Of a stretch of DNA of 52,746 bases, positions 19,846 to 29,160 are shown piece by piece; the stretch's first letter is position 1; each line of letters opens with the position of its first letter. Where the stretch lies: contig NZ_NAPS01000003.1 of the NCBI RefSeq assembly GCF_004323185.1, positions 1 to 52,746 on the forward strand. Direction: 5' to 3'. Source of the DNA: Westiellopsis prolifica IICB1. Lineage in GTDB: Bacteria; Cyanobacteriota; Cyanobacteriia; Cyanobacteriales; Nostocaceae. Below the pieces are notes generated by a model. It had not been told where the DNA came from, made no database searches, and worked only from the letters and a program-made list of their open reading frames with translations. Made by a program: the position numbers and the translations under genes.

Positions 19846-22800
19846 TTACAATTTTCTTCTTGATTCAATCATGATTTTAGCAAGTTTGGTGTGATGATAC
19901 TTTGCATAAGTGTCAAAAATACCTGCCTCAACTGAGTTCCAATGGTTCCCCCATTGGTGCAGCAAAGCCTGAGTTCTGGCACAAGAAAAGTAGAGTGTGT
20001 TGTCGGTGAATAGACTAGTTAATTTAGCACTACATTCTGGATCCTCTTCGGTTGCTTCCGGCAACAAAGTTAGTAACAGCATGAGGTCTTTATCTACCGA
20101 TTCTTGAGCACACATCTTACGTAGAGATGCCCAAAACTCACTATAGGAAACTTTTCGCAGCTTAAATTCTGATTGACAGAAGCTCTCTAGGAGATCGTCG
20201 AAGAGAATTCCTTGTGGGTGGAATACATGAAAGCAGCCATGGCTCACCTCACAATTGTTGACCAAAGCGACGATAAAGCGACTAACATAATCGACTGGTG
20301 TATAATCTAGCCGAATTGGACTGGGAAAGCGTAGACCAAGCTTGAGACAGCCTCGGATCAAAGTATCAGATAGTGCTTTAAAGTTGGGAATTCCAGTGCG
20401 CGAACTTGGCATCACCTCTCCTAGTCTATAGATAGTAAGGGGTACTCCACGTTTGTACACTTGCCAGACTATCTTTTCCGCCACCCACTTAGACTGGTTG
20501 TAGCCACCGTCTGGAATAGCTGTATCAAAAGGTTCTGTTTCCTCCTTTATCTTATCAAATGCAGATTTGTTAATTGGGAACACACTCAAGGTGGAGATGT
20601 AATGAACCTGTTTGCTCTTACCAGTGATAGCCAGCTTCAAAATCTCCACTGTACCAATTACATTGGTATTACGATGATGATAGTAATCATGCAAGAAGTT
20701 TACCATAGCACCATTGTGTATTATCGTGTCGATAGTATTGGCAAGTTGATCAAATTGCCCTGGTATCAGATCGAGCTCTGGCTTACTCAGATCACCAATA
20801 ACTGGAATGATGCGCGGCGCAAAACCATCTTGCCACAGATTGTAGTGCCTCAGGTTGTCACACAGGTGCTCGTAGGCAATTGCCTTGTCGCCATCCCGCA
20901 CTAAACAGAAAACTTTTACGTCACTCGTAATCAACAAGTCGTAAAGCAACTGTGCACCGATAAAACCCGTACCGCCTGTGAGAAACACGTTTTTTGGAGG
21001 ATGCTGTTTGTTTGGCGAGGTCGCAATGCACAAAGAATTTAGTATCGTTTCGGAATTGCATACCACCTCGGCAGCTAAGGTCGTAGCCTCCTGATTAACC
21101 CCAAGTTGGCTGGACTTACCATTGCTACCAAAGAGCAGCACTGCTTGATCACGTATGGTTGGATGTATGAACACGTCCTGCACTGATAGCTTGACACCAA
21201 GCTGTTTTTCCATAGCTAAACTAAGATTTAACGCTAGTAGGGAGTCACCACCACAGGTGAAGAAATCGTCATTAATACCAACGAAGTCAAGTTTGAGTAC
21301 CTGCAACCAAACTGAACGAATCATATACTCTTGAGGTGAAACGATTTCATCCTGGAGCGATGTGCGGTTGCTACCTATCTTGCTTACCATGTTGGCTAAC
21401 GCCTTGCGATCAATCTTACCGTTGTGGTTAAGTGGCATTGCTTGTAGTAAAAAGAATTTCTTTGGCACTGAGTACTTTGGCAATAGTTGCTCAACGTGCC
21501 GACGTAAGGTGGCTGTATCTAGGTTGCCCTCCGTTACCACGAAAGCCACCAGCATCTTGTGTTCAGTGTCACCATACACTACAACTTTACTCTCGCGCAC
21601 TTGTGGGTGATTACCTAGTACGGACTCGATTTCGGTCAATTCGATACGGATACCACCAATCTTTACTTGGAAATCTTTGCGACCAACAAACTGAAGCATA
21701 CCATCGGAGCGGTAGTAACCAAGGTCACCAGTACGATACAGTTTTTCTCCTGGAATTTCTTGAAAATGGTTGCTAACAAATGCTGCTGCAGTCTTCTCTG
21801 AGTCCTTTAGATAGCCTACCCCGAGGCAGTCACCACCAATGTAGATCTCACCAACAGCTCCTGGTGGTGTCAGGTTCATGTTCTCATCTAAAACTGCCAC
21901 ATAGGTATTGTCAATTGCTCGCCCAATTGGAATCGACTGGCTGTCAGCCTTAGTGACCTCGTGGAAGATCATGCCAATTGAGGCTTCAGTTGGTCCGAAG
22001 GTATTGGTAATGCCAATATGCGGTAGTATTTCCTTGAATCTCTGCACTGCTTTCGGGCTAATCTCCTCACCACCTATCAAGAGCTGCCGCAGTGATCGCA
22101 ACTTCTGTGCTAAAGCAGGCTCGCCTCTTAGTAAATTAACCATGGCGTTGAAAATCGATGGCACGAAATCCGTCATAGTAATTTTATTGGCAGCAATAAT
22201 CTCGATGGTCTGGGATAGGTCCAAGAGTTGCCTAGGAGGTGGAATAACTACTTGACTACCGTTGGTCAGTGGCCAAAGCATTTGCCAAATCGAGGAATCG
22301 AACACATGCTTACTGTTTTGTAGTACTACGTCGCGACCATTACTTTGATAACGACGGCTCATATACATAAAGCGATTGAGTAAGCCAAGATGAATATTTA
22401 AGGTACATTTCGGTATTCCAGTAGAGCCGGAAGTGAAAAAGCCATAGATCAAATCCTCCATGCCGATTTGCACACCGTGGTTATTGTCGTTGCGCTCAGG
22501 TAAGTCGGCTTGTGCAACAGCAAAAGTCGGCACGTTCAGCTGGTCAAACACTGGATCTGACTCCGAGTGAATCACCAATTTAGGGCCTATCCTGTCAATC
22601 AACAGGCAAATACGTTCCGCAGACCAACTCAGATCTATTGGTATAAAAACAGCCCCAAGTTTCATTAGTGCGATAACCACTATTGGCAATTCGAGACAGT
22701 TATTCATTACGAATGGGATCAAATCACCCTTGCTGATACCTGCTTCCCGTAATTGAATGGCTAACTCGTTTGCCTTACCGTTTAGTGAACGATAGCTCAG

Positions 22801-23562
22801 TGTTGTATTCTCGAAGGTAACTCCAATTCGATTCGGTGTAGCTGCTGCTTGATCCTCAAACAGTTGCAGAATGGTGCGATCTTTTGGATAGGCTAGACTA
22901 CGACCGTTCCAGTCGACTAGGAGGCGACGCCGTGCCTCTGGTGCGACAATATTGATTTCACCAACGGCATTAGAAGAGGATGCCGCCAGGTTAGCAAACA
23001 TCTGAGCCACGCAACCCACCAGATGCTCCATTGCTTCCTTAGCAAAAACTTCAGTATGGAAGTACAGTTTCAGAGTGACTTGGGAATTGGTCACAACAAA
23101 GCGGAACAGTATCTGTGGGATATTGCTGTTAGCCGATTCAATGACATCCGTTGTCACAAACTCAAACCCAGCATCTGTTGCTCCCGATTCGTTCTTAGTT
23201 TCAGGTATCCTAGTAGTATCTATGGTCAAGACCGAGCGTGCTTGACCAAGCACAGCAGCGAAATCTTGCTCTTTCGCAAAATAGAGTTTCACCGACCGGG
23301 TATCAGTTGCCTTATCGGTTCCTGTCGTAGCAAGTCTCAAATGTATTTCCGCACGTTCAGCATAGCGGGATAAAACGCAAGTGGTGACAGCCAAGCAAAT
23401 CGCCTCACCATCGCTATCCTCACTTACTCCAAAAACTTCTGCAAATGCACTAAGATCTTCACAAACAACAGCTTGCACACTACACCAGTTACAGGTATTT
23501 ACCTGAAAAGTTGAATAATCGGAAGTGGTGACAATTCCAGGAGCAAAACTTGTCAATCTCAT
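19846..23562 (-). CDS. NRPS-like enzyme: (partial C) - A - T - thioester reductase
   Basis: 1238 aa. Residues 1 to about 190 resemble the C-terminal lobe of a condensation domain without HHxxxDG. The adenylation domain follows (about 225-690; GFFTSGSTGIPK, TFGPTEASIGM, LYRTGDLGYYRSDG, NHNGKIDRK), then a carrier domain with phosphopantetheine Ser in CGGDSLLAL (about 772). A terminal SDR-type reductase ends the protein (from about 860; FLTGGTGFIGAQLL, STLSVF, GGYNQSKWVAEK with Tyr/Lys). It should activate one amino or carboxylic acid and release it reductively as aldehyde or alcohol. The pocket code by eye is D-S-W-D-L-G-T-I-G-K, which I cannot assign. Same strand as the second NRPS and PAPS genes. 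Confidence 0.9.
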   Translation of the reverse strand: MRLTSFAPGIVTTSDYSTFQVNTCNWCSVQAVVCEDLSAFAEVFGVSEDSDGEAICLAVTTCVLSRYAERAEIHLRLATTGTDKATDTRSVKLYFAKEQDFAAVLGQARSVLTIDTTRIPETKNESGATDAGFEFVTTDVIESANSNIPQILFRFVVTNSQVTLKLYFHTEVFAKEAMEHLVGCVAQMFANLAASSSNAVGEINIVAPEARRRLLVDWNGRSLAYPKDRTILQLFEDQAAATPNRIGVTFENTTLSYRSLNGKANELAIQLREAGISKGDLIPFVMNNCLELPIVVIALMKLGAVFIPIDLSWSAERICLLIDRIGPKLVIHSESDPVFDQLNVPTFAVAQADLPERNDNNHGVQIGMEDLIYGFFTSGSTGIPKCTLNIHLGLLNRFMYMSRRYQSNGRDVVLQNSKHVFDSSIWQMLWPLTNGSQVVIPPPRQLLDLSQTIEIIAANKITMTDFVPSIFNAMVNLLRGEPALAQKLRSLRQLLIGGEEISPKAVQRFKEILPHIGITNTFGPTEASIGMIFHEVTKADSQSIPIGRAIDNTYVAVLDENMNLTPPGAVGEIYIGGDCLGVGYLKDSEKTAAAFVSNHFQEIPGEKLYRTGDLGYYRSDGMLQFVGRKDFQVKIGGIRIELTEIESVLGNHPQVRESKVVVYGDTEHKMLVAFVVTEGNLDTATLRRHVEQLLPKYSVPKKFFLLQAMPLNHNGKIDRKALANMVSKIGSNRTSLQDEIVSPQEYMIRSVWLQVLKLDFVGINDDFFTCGGDSLLALNLSLAMEKQLGVKLSVQDVFIHPTIRDQAVLLFGSNGKSSQLGVNQEATTLAAEVVCNSETILNSLCIATSPNKQHPPKNVFLTGGTGFIGAQLLYDLLITSDVKVFCLVRDGDKAIAYEHLCDNLRHYNLWQDGFAPRIIPVIGDLSKPELDLIPGQFDQLANTIDTIIHNGAMVNFLHDYYHHRNTNVIGTVEILKLAITGKSKQVHYISTLSVFPINKSAFDKIKEETEPFDTAIPDGGYNQSKWVAEKIVWQVYKRGVPLTIYRLGEVMPSSRTGIPNFKALSDTLIRGCLKLGLRFPSPIRLDYTPVDYVSRFIVALVNNCEVSHGCFHVFHPQGILFDDLLESFCQSEFKLRKVSYSEFWASLRKMCAQESVDKDLMLLLTLLPEATEEDPECSAKLTSLFTDNTLYFSCARTQALLHQWGNHWNSVEAGIFDTYAKYHHTKLAKIMIESRRKL

Positions 23563-23824
23563 AATTAACTCCGAGTCTAGATCAATATTTCCAGTTATTC
23601 CAGACAGAATAATTAATCTTTAATTCGCGGCAATATTCTGCGAATCACCATTTTTCTTTCCATACCCTCAATACCACATCTTTAATACTTCAAAAGCTCA
23701 CACACTTTCTCTCTGGGCTTATCTTAGTACCATTCGTTTTTGTAGGCAAAAATTACGTTTCTTTCAAAAGGAATAGTCTTTTTTTCTTATCCCGAACTCA
23801 GTTTAATCTGAGTTTGAGTAAGTT

Positions 23825-24367
23825 TTACAACAAAATAGATAGCGGTGCTGAGGCATGTTCATGAACAATCAACCATACACCGTTGCGCCGTTCCCAAACA
23901 TCAGTCTGGCGACAATTTAATTTAATTGGTTGACCGTTTTTGAGTTGAGCATCCATACGAAAAGTAAAGGTTGTCCAAGCAAAGTTACCTTTGCGAACGG
24001 CTTTCAGATCGTCATTAGCTGAGAGATGAAAATTTGTCACTTTGTCCAAGATGTACTTTTGAGCATCATCTGCATACTCTTTCCATCCTATGTTTTTAAG
24101 AGGTGTTAAGTCATAGAAAATAAGTTCAGCATTCTGCGCATAAAATTTTGCTGTTGCATCAGCGTCAAGAGTATTCCACGCGACAAAGCTTTCGTCAATC
24201 AACCGCTTAAACTCAATATCATCAGGCGATCGCTTCTCTGCATTACTAACTTGAGCAGGCTGTGCAATAGCATTCTGGGTATGAATTAAACTGAATGGTG
24301 TTATCAGTATTATCAAAGATATTATTGCGATCGCGAATGTCAACTTGAATGTTCTAACGAGGTACAT
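23825..24367 (-). CDS. Secreted NTF2-like (SnoaL/DUF4440-type) protein
   Basis: 180 aa. Signal peptide at residues 1 to about 36 (hydrophobic FAIAIISLIILITPFSL, cleavage likely after AIAQ). The mature part is a single NTF2-like fold: FKRLIDESFVAWNTLDADAT, AKFYAQNAELIFYD, DVWERRNGVWLIVHEH. Such folds serve as small-molecule enzymes or binding proteins. Its place between sat and the NRPS-like gene suggests a periplasmic step or binding of the product, without proof. The 262-bp gap to the NRPS start holds no other gene. Confidence 0.75.
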   Translation of the reverse strand: MYLVRTFKLTFAIAIISLIILITPFSLIHTQNAIAQPAQVSNAEKRSPDDIEFKRLIDESFVAWNTLDADATAKFYAQNAELIFYDLTPLKNIGWKEYADDAQKYILDKVTNFHLSANDDLKAVRKGNFAWTTFTFRMDAQLKNGQPIKLNCRQTDVWERRNGVWLIVHEHASAPLSILL

Positions 24368-24580
24368 TGTGCTTTCTCCTTGGGAGTAAAAAAATTTCTG
24401 CGATCTGTTAAACTTGGTTAAGGTTGAGTATATTTACAAAGAAAGGCAAAGAGCAGAAAGCTGGAAGTATTAATAAAAACTTTAGTTGTGGGTATAAAGC
24501 CTACTAAAAAGATTTGTGTCGAGATTGCTTGCAACGAGGCACAAGGCGTCCTTGCTTCAATCGCACTGCGCGTGGGTTCC

Positions 24581-24600
24581 CTTCTGCCTTCTGCCTTCTG
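24581..24600 (+). repeat. Short tandem repeat, CTTCTGC units
   Basis: Nearly three copies of the heptamer CTTCTGC, an STRR-like heptanucleotide repeat of the type frequent between cyanobacterial genes, in the 280-bp spacer downstream of sat. The remainder of the spacer shows nothing I can name. Confidence 0.75.
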
Positions 24601-24647
24601 AATAGAGCATCGCCAGTTTTTTCAACAAAATTAACCTTGCAAAGCAA

Positions 24648-25820
24648 CTAGCCTTTGGCTAAACTCATGGATTGAATCAGAATTTCAGCAACTTCTGGAC
24701 GGGAAAATTCTGGAGGCGGAGTCAAACCATTCCTGAGCATCTCGCGTACCTTGGTGCCTGATAGGTGTATTCGTTCTTCAGGAGTGCTGGGGCTGGTTTT
24801 GGCAGTGGCCATTGATTGGGTGCGAGTGCAGTAGAAAGCGTGTTCAAACTTCAAGGGAGTAATTCTCAACTCTTCGGATGTAAATTCATCAAAAATATAC
24901 TGTGCATCGTAGGTGCCATAGTATGAGCCTACCCCTGCATGATCTCGTCCAACAATAAAGTGGGTGCAGCCGTAATTCTGACGAGCTATAGCATGCATGA
25001 TAGCTTCCCGTGGACCTGCGTAACGCATTGCTGCCGGAAAAACACCCAGAAGTACGCGGTGTTGGGGATAATACTTTTTAATCAGAACTTCGTAGCACTG
25101 CATACGTACGCTTGCCGGAATGTCATCAGACTTTGTCATGCCTACTAGTGGGTTAATGAACAAACCATCAACTAATTCCAAAGCGGTTTTAGTAATGTAT
25201 TCGTGGGCACGATGAATAGGGTTACGAGTCTGAAAAGCCGCAATGGTATTCCAATGGCGCTTTTGAAACTCAGAGCGGCTAGCCTTTGGAGTCAAACGGT
25301 AATCCAGGAAGTCATTTTGGGGAATGGGGTTGATGAGTTTAATTGAACCACCCAAGTAAACTTCCCCTTCCGCGCGTAGAGCTTTGACTCCAGGATGTGC
25401 ATCTTCAGTAGTAAGGTAAACTTTCTGTGCCTCGAAATCTTGGTCAGGTTTAAACTTGCTAGTAATGAGCATCACTGCCAGAATGTCACCATTGGGGTGA
25501 GCCAAGGCAATTTCAGAATCTAGCTTGTAGTCGTCAGAAACAAACTCAGGAATTTGTAGGGTAACAGGAACGCTCCAGGCAAGACCACTGCTTAACCGCA
25601 TATCCTTGACGATGGTGTAATAGTCCTGTTCTCCGACAAAGCCATCGAGGGGGCTATAGACTCCTGTGGCAATACACTCAAGGTCTGCAAGATTGCGCTT
25701 GGAAAGAATCAGACGGGGCAGAGCATGAGCATTTTCCAGGGTGATATCACCCTCTTTACTATGCAAGTAACAGTCAACAAGCTTGCCTCCGTGGGGCTGA
25801 ATCAAGGTTTTGTTTATCAT
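24648..25820 (-). CDS. sat: Sulfate adenylyltransferase (ATP sulfurylase)
   Basis: 390 aa, single-polypeptide type. Makes adenylyl sulfate from ATP and sulfate. QTRNPIHRAHEY (nucleotide-binding HxxH region, about residue 195) and GRDHAGVGSYYGTYDAQ (about 290), N-terminal PHGGKLVDCYL. No kinase domain is fused; APS kinase is the adjacent gene. Paired with cysC and a sulfotransferase it forms a complete local route to PAPS and its use, which points to product sulfation rather than only assimilation. Confidence 0.95.
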   Translation of the reverse strand: MINKTLIQPHGGKLVDCYLHSKEGDITLENAHALPRLILSKRNLADLECIATGVYSPLDGFVGEQDYYTIVKDMRLSSGLAWSVPVTLQIPEFVSDDYKLDSEIALAHPNGDILAVMLITSKFKPDQDFEAQKVYLTTEDAHPGVKALRAEGEVYLGGSIKLINPIPQNDFLDYRLTPKASRSEFQKRHWNTIAAFQTRNPIHRAHEYITKTALELVDGLFINPLVGMTKSDDIPASVRMQCYEVLIKKYYPQHRVLLGVFPAAMRYAGPREAIMHAIARQNYGCTHFIVGRDHAGVGSYYGTYDAQYIFDEFTSEELRITPLKFEHAFYCTRTQSMATAKTSPSTPEERIHLSGTKVREMLRNGLTPPPEFSRPEVAEILIQSMSLAKG

Positions 25821-26029
25821 CTCTTCTCATAACATAGGTTAAAAGTAAGGGTGATGTCGTACATCTGTTGGTATCTTTGCAAGCGTGAATATTTGCAATT
25901 TTGTCTTTTTGAAAGTGAGAAAAGACAACCCTATCTTCTGTTTAAGATGCTCACGATAGTGACGACTTTACGATCATAAAACCGTTCCGTTTTTGCTACC
26001 GCAGACAACTTTCCTCGGATAACCAGATA

Positions 26030-26581
26030 TTACCTATTGACTAATAACCCTTCTGAACAAATACCTAATTCCTCCAGTTTTCTCAGGATTTTTGCCACAC
26101 TCTCTGATAGGGTTTCCCTATCAGTTCTACATTCAACATCAGGGTTAAGCGGTGGTTCATAAGGATCGTCAATTCCAGTAAAACCCTTAATTTCTCCAGA
26201 ACGAGCCCGCTTGTAAAGTCCTTTCACATCTCGTGCTTCACAGACTGCTAGAGGAGCATTGACATAAACCTCAACAAAATTCCCAATTCTTTGTTGTATC
26301 TCTTCACGAATTTCACGGTATGGTGAGATGGCTGACACCAAAACAATTACTCCATTTCTAGTTAGTAGATGGGACACAAAACCAATACGGCGGATGTTCT
26401 CATCTCGATCTAACTTGCTAAAGCCCAAGTCTTTGGTTAGATTTTGACGCACCACATCTCCATCTAAAATTTCTAACTTATGTCCTTGAGATAGCAGAAT
26501 CTCAGCAACTGCTCGACTGATAGTGGTTTTACCTGCACCACTCAAGCCAGTAAACCATAATGTCACACCTTGCTGATTCAT
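26030..26581 (-). CDS. cysC: Adenylyl-sulfate kinase
   Basis: 183 aa from ATG 26581, preceded by GGAGAAG; the TTG four codons upstream lies inside that ribosome-binding site and is rejected. Phosphorylates APS to PAPS. P-loop GLSGAGKTT at about 11-19, [39 protein letters not shown] and [11 protein letters not shown] are all present. Transcribed ahead of sat and after the sulfotransferase. Confidence 0.95.
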   Translation of the reverse strand: MNQQGVTLWFTGLSGAGKTTISRAVAEILLSQGHKLEILDGDVVRQNLTKDLGFSKLDRDENIRRIGFVSHLLTRNGVIVLVSAISPYREIREEIQQRIGNFVEVYVNAPLAVCEARDVKGLYKRARSGEIKGFTGIDDPYEPPLNPDVECRTDRETLSESVAKILRKLEELGICSEGLLVNR

Positions 26582-26934
26582 TATCTTCTCCAAGTTAAAA
26601 AACTGAAATTGAACTTACTGAACCAAACTTTATTCAAGGAGTTGAATAAAGATGATTGCTGATATCACTTAATGCAGCTTTTCATGAATTTGTAGTGTAT
26701 TGGTTTGTAGTTGCGCTTTAATATTCTTCAAATGGGCATTCCTGAAATTTTAGGTCAATTTATCCGAGCCCGCAGTCAGAGTCAGGAATGCCTTCATTTA
26801 TGTAGCACTTGTACAAACAATGGTCAGGTAACTGGCGTAGATTATAAGCTCTCAGAGATCCTCTTACCCGGAGCATAAATCTTCTAAACCAAGATGCCAG
26901 TTTTTGCAACACAATCAAAAGAGCTATTCATAGT
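26582..26934. other. cysC-sulfotransferase spacer with inverted repeat
   Basis: No gene. GGCATTCCTGA (26735-26745) pairs with TCAGGAATGCC (26782-26792) to form an 11-bp stem with a 36-nt loop. It could be a processing or attenuation hairpin between the sulfotransferase and cysC transcripts. Nothing else is recognisable. Confidence 0.5.
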
Positions 26935-27690
26935 TTACAAAGTAAAGGAGCTAAGCTCTTCGTAAATCTGAATAGCTCGCTTCATCATTTCTGCACGTTC
27001 TGGACGAATTTCTACTTTTGTTTCAGTAGGTGGTGGTGGTAAGATTGTATTGCTACTCTCGAGAGTTTTGTGCCATTTTACCTGACTATGAGCTTCATAA
27101 GATTGCCACGCCATTATTTTACCATCTTCCCAACTTAGCATTTGAGGCAGAAACTCAATCCCAATCTTTTCACAGTAGTGTCGCAGTATTGTTTCTGGAT
27201 GACGTCGAAAATGAGTGCCTTCAACGACAATAGGTTGTTGTCCTAGATTCTCAGTTACTATTTTCCATATCTGATACAGCGCGTCAAAGCCAAATTGTTC
27301 CTCTGGAAAATCAGGCTCTACCTTTTCTAATGAAGCTAAGACTTCCATAGGGTGGCGAATGATGAAAGTATTAGTGACATTTTCCAGGAAGTCTTGGTTG
27401 ATGTAAGGTAATGCCTGAAAAGCAATTTCCTTGCAGAAAACTAAGGGTGCGGAATTCGAGTTGATTTTTTGGATAGCTTGATTGCCATCATAATCAAGTA
27501 GTTCTTCGCGATCTCCATAGTGAGAGGTTCTTCGCCATCTACTAAAGAAATAGCAATCAGTGAAAGGTTCATGTATCATTACTGTGTCAGGACGTTGTGA
27601 AAAAGTCTTTTCAAAAGCTGTTGATACACATCTTGGGGCACCCCAAAGAAGAATATATTTGGAATCATGAGTAAATAAGTTTTGAGACAT
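26935..27690 (-). CDS. PAPS-dependent sulfotransferase
   Basis: 251 aa. The 5'-phosphosulfate-binding loop is visible in LLWGAPRCVSTAFEKTF (about 14-30) and a 3'-phosphate-binding motif in TFIIRHPMEVLASL (about 110). C-terminal half HYCEKIGIEFLPQML... as in the family. Transfers sulfate from PAPS to a hydroxyl or amine of an acceptor. With sat and cysC directly downstream the acceptor is probably the cluster's own product (inference). Confidence 0.85.
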   Translation of the reverse strand: MSQNLFTHDSKYILLWGAPRCVSTAFEKTFSQRPDTVMIHEPFTDCYFFSRWRRTSHYGDREELLDYDGNQAIQKINSNSAPLVFCKEIAFQALPYINQDFLENVTNTFIIRHPMEVLASLEKVEPDFPEEQFGFDALYQIWKIVTENLGQQPIVVEGTHFRRHPETILRHYCEKIGIEFLPQMLSWEDGKIMAWQSYEAHSQVKWHKTLESSNTILPPPPTETKVEIRPERAEMMKRAIQIYEELSSFTL

Positions 27691-27757
27691 TATTGCTCCT
27701 TGTCAAGGTTATTTGATTTGTAGATCCTGATATTGAATTACATCTGTTTAATTTCTC

Positions 27758-29122
27758 TCAATTGAGAATCTCTGCTCCTACTCGCTGAATAGGTGGAAAC
27801 TCGTAAGTACCATCCAGTAGCTCAGATTTTGGATAAAAAGCACGTAGAACTAGGTAAAACTCTCCAAAAGGTACTGGAAGCCAATTAGATTCTTTGTTTT
27901 TTAGTTGCTCGTGTTGCAAGTAGACCTCAAGTGAGCCATCTTCTCCATACTTCAGACCTTTGGTTCGATCGCCAATTGCGTAGCGGCGAATTGGATTTTC
28001 TACTAGAAATCCATCTTGATCGTATACTGTGAGCGACCAGAACCCTTTCACAGGCGGAACTTTTTCCAACTTCAGCAGATAGCAACGCGAGCCATTTAGT
28101 GTTTCACCTTGTTCATCTGTACGTACCATCGGATATATAGCTTCTTCAGGAACGGTTACGAACGGAAAAGCCTTAAAAATAGCAGAGCGTAGTAAATAGT
28201 CAGTGCCGAAGCGACCTGTTTGCAAATTGTAAGACCATCCATTATTAGTAATACCAAGGTTCTTTTCCTTAGCCGCTACAATTTGCTTACCAACAGAAAT
28301 TGCCTGAGCCAGACCCATTTTCGTAGCAAAAGTAAGACTTTCATAATCGAACCCCACTTCTGCATTCAGACCAATCTGCGCGAATTGATCGATCAATGCC
28401 TTCTCTTGGGGAAGAATAGGAATGTTCTGCATAACAATACCCAGAGCTTCGTAGAATCTCAACTGTGGTGGTACACTACTGTTAGTCGGAACTTTTTTAC
28501 CTCTGTAGTGTGTCACTCGCTTCAAACGATCTGGTTCTGCTTTGCCATATTCGCTTAATGGCGTCAAAGTATATTGTTGCTGTAGAGTTCTGGCGTTGGT
28601 CAAATCTTCCTCGCCTTTGACTAAAGTGCGAACCATCACCCATACGACATTGGAAGTGGCTCTAACCTGCTCCATTCCATTAGGTAGTTCGCCCTCCCAA
28701 TTTGGAGCTACAAGTGCATAAACTCCTGCTCCACTTCCACGGGTACGAGTACCGATGTTATCAATCACCTCGGTTCTAATGTCTGCAATCTGAAAAAAGA
28801 AGTAGCGATCGCCATGATCTGGAAACTCAAGCACCATTGGTTCCTCAGTCAGGTCTAGCCATGCACTCGAGTAGAGTGTATCAACATTGATCGACGCAAT
28901 ATCACGCTGGGTAGGATCTCCGAGTTTGGTGGCAAAACCCCACTGATTCAGTGGTGCATACTCCTCAAAGGGCTTTTCTACACTTGTCGCTCTCTGAATT
29001 AATTTCTCCGTTTCTACGAGCGCGTATCCCCAAATATAAGCTTGAATACCCAGGATAAAGGCTTGATTCTCGCTCGCCAAATAGGTCTCAATAAACGCTT
29101 CATCAAGTTGAATGGATTTCAT
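27758..29122 (-). CDS. DUF1254/DUF1214 domain protein
   Basis: 454 aa, no signal peptide. The N-terminal half (YIWGYALVETEKL, WGFATKLGDPTQRDIASINVDTLYSSAW) corresponds to DUF1254. The C-terminal half (LLRSAIFKAFPFVTVPEEAIYP, VKGFWSLTVYDQDGFLVENP, RYAIGDR) corresponds to DUF1214. These occur together in many bacteria; biochemical function is not established to my knowledge. Tight placement, 38 nt after the alcohol dehydrogenase stop and 67 nt before the sulfotransferase start, indicates an operon role. Confidence 0.85.
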   Translation of the reverse strand: MKSIQLDEAFIETYLASENQAFILGIQAYIWGYALVETEKLIQRATSVEKPFEEYAPLNQWGFATKLGDPTQRDIASINVDTLYSSAWLDLTEEPMVLEFPDHGDRYFFFQIADIRTEVIDNIGTRTRGSGAGVYALVAPNWEGELPNGMEQVRATSNVVWVMVRTLVKGEEDLTNARTLQQQYTLTPLSEYGKAEPDRLKRVTHYRGKKVPTNSSVPPQLRFYEALGIVMQNIPILPQEKALIDQFAQIGLNAEVGFDYESLTFATKMGLAQAISVGKQIVAAKEKNLGITNNGWSYNLQTGRFGTDYLLRSAIFKAFPFVTVPEEAIYPMVRTDEQGETLNGSRCYLLKLEKVPPVKGFWSLTVYDQDGFLVENPIRRYAIGDRTKGLKYGEDGSLEVYLQHEQLKNKESNWLPVPFGEFYLVLRAFYPKSELLDGTYEFPPIQRVGAEILN

Positions 29123-29160
29123 AGTCTGTTCTTCTGATTTTGAGATGTAAGGTAATACAG

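Noticed and set aside
20461-20904. 147-codon + strand open frame
   Set aside because: Antisense shadow of the NRPS reductase domain; no family likeness.
19846-23562. Fungal-type Lys2 (alpha-aminoadipate reductase)
   Set aside because: Same A-T-R order, but the pocket residues read by eye do not match the aminoadipate code (DPRHFVMRAK) and the N-terminal lobe is condensation-like.
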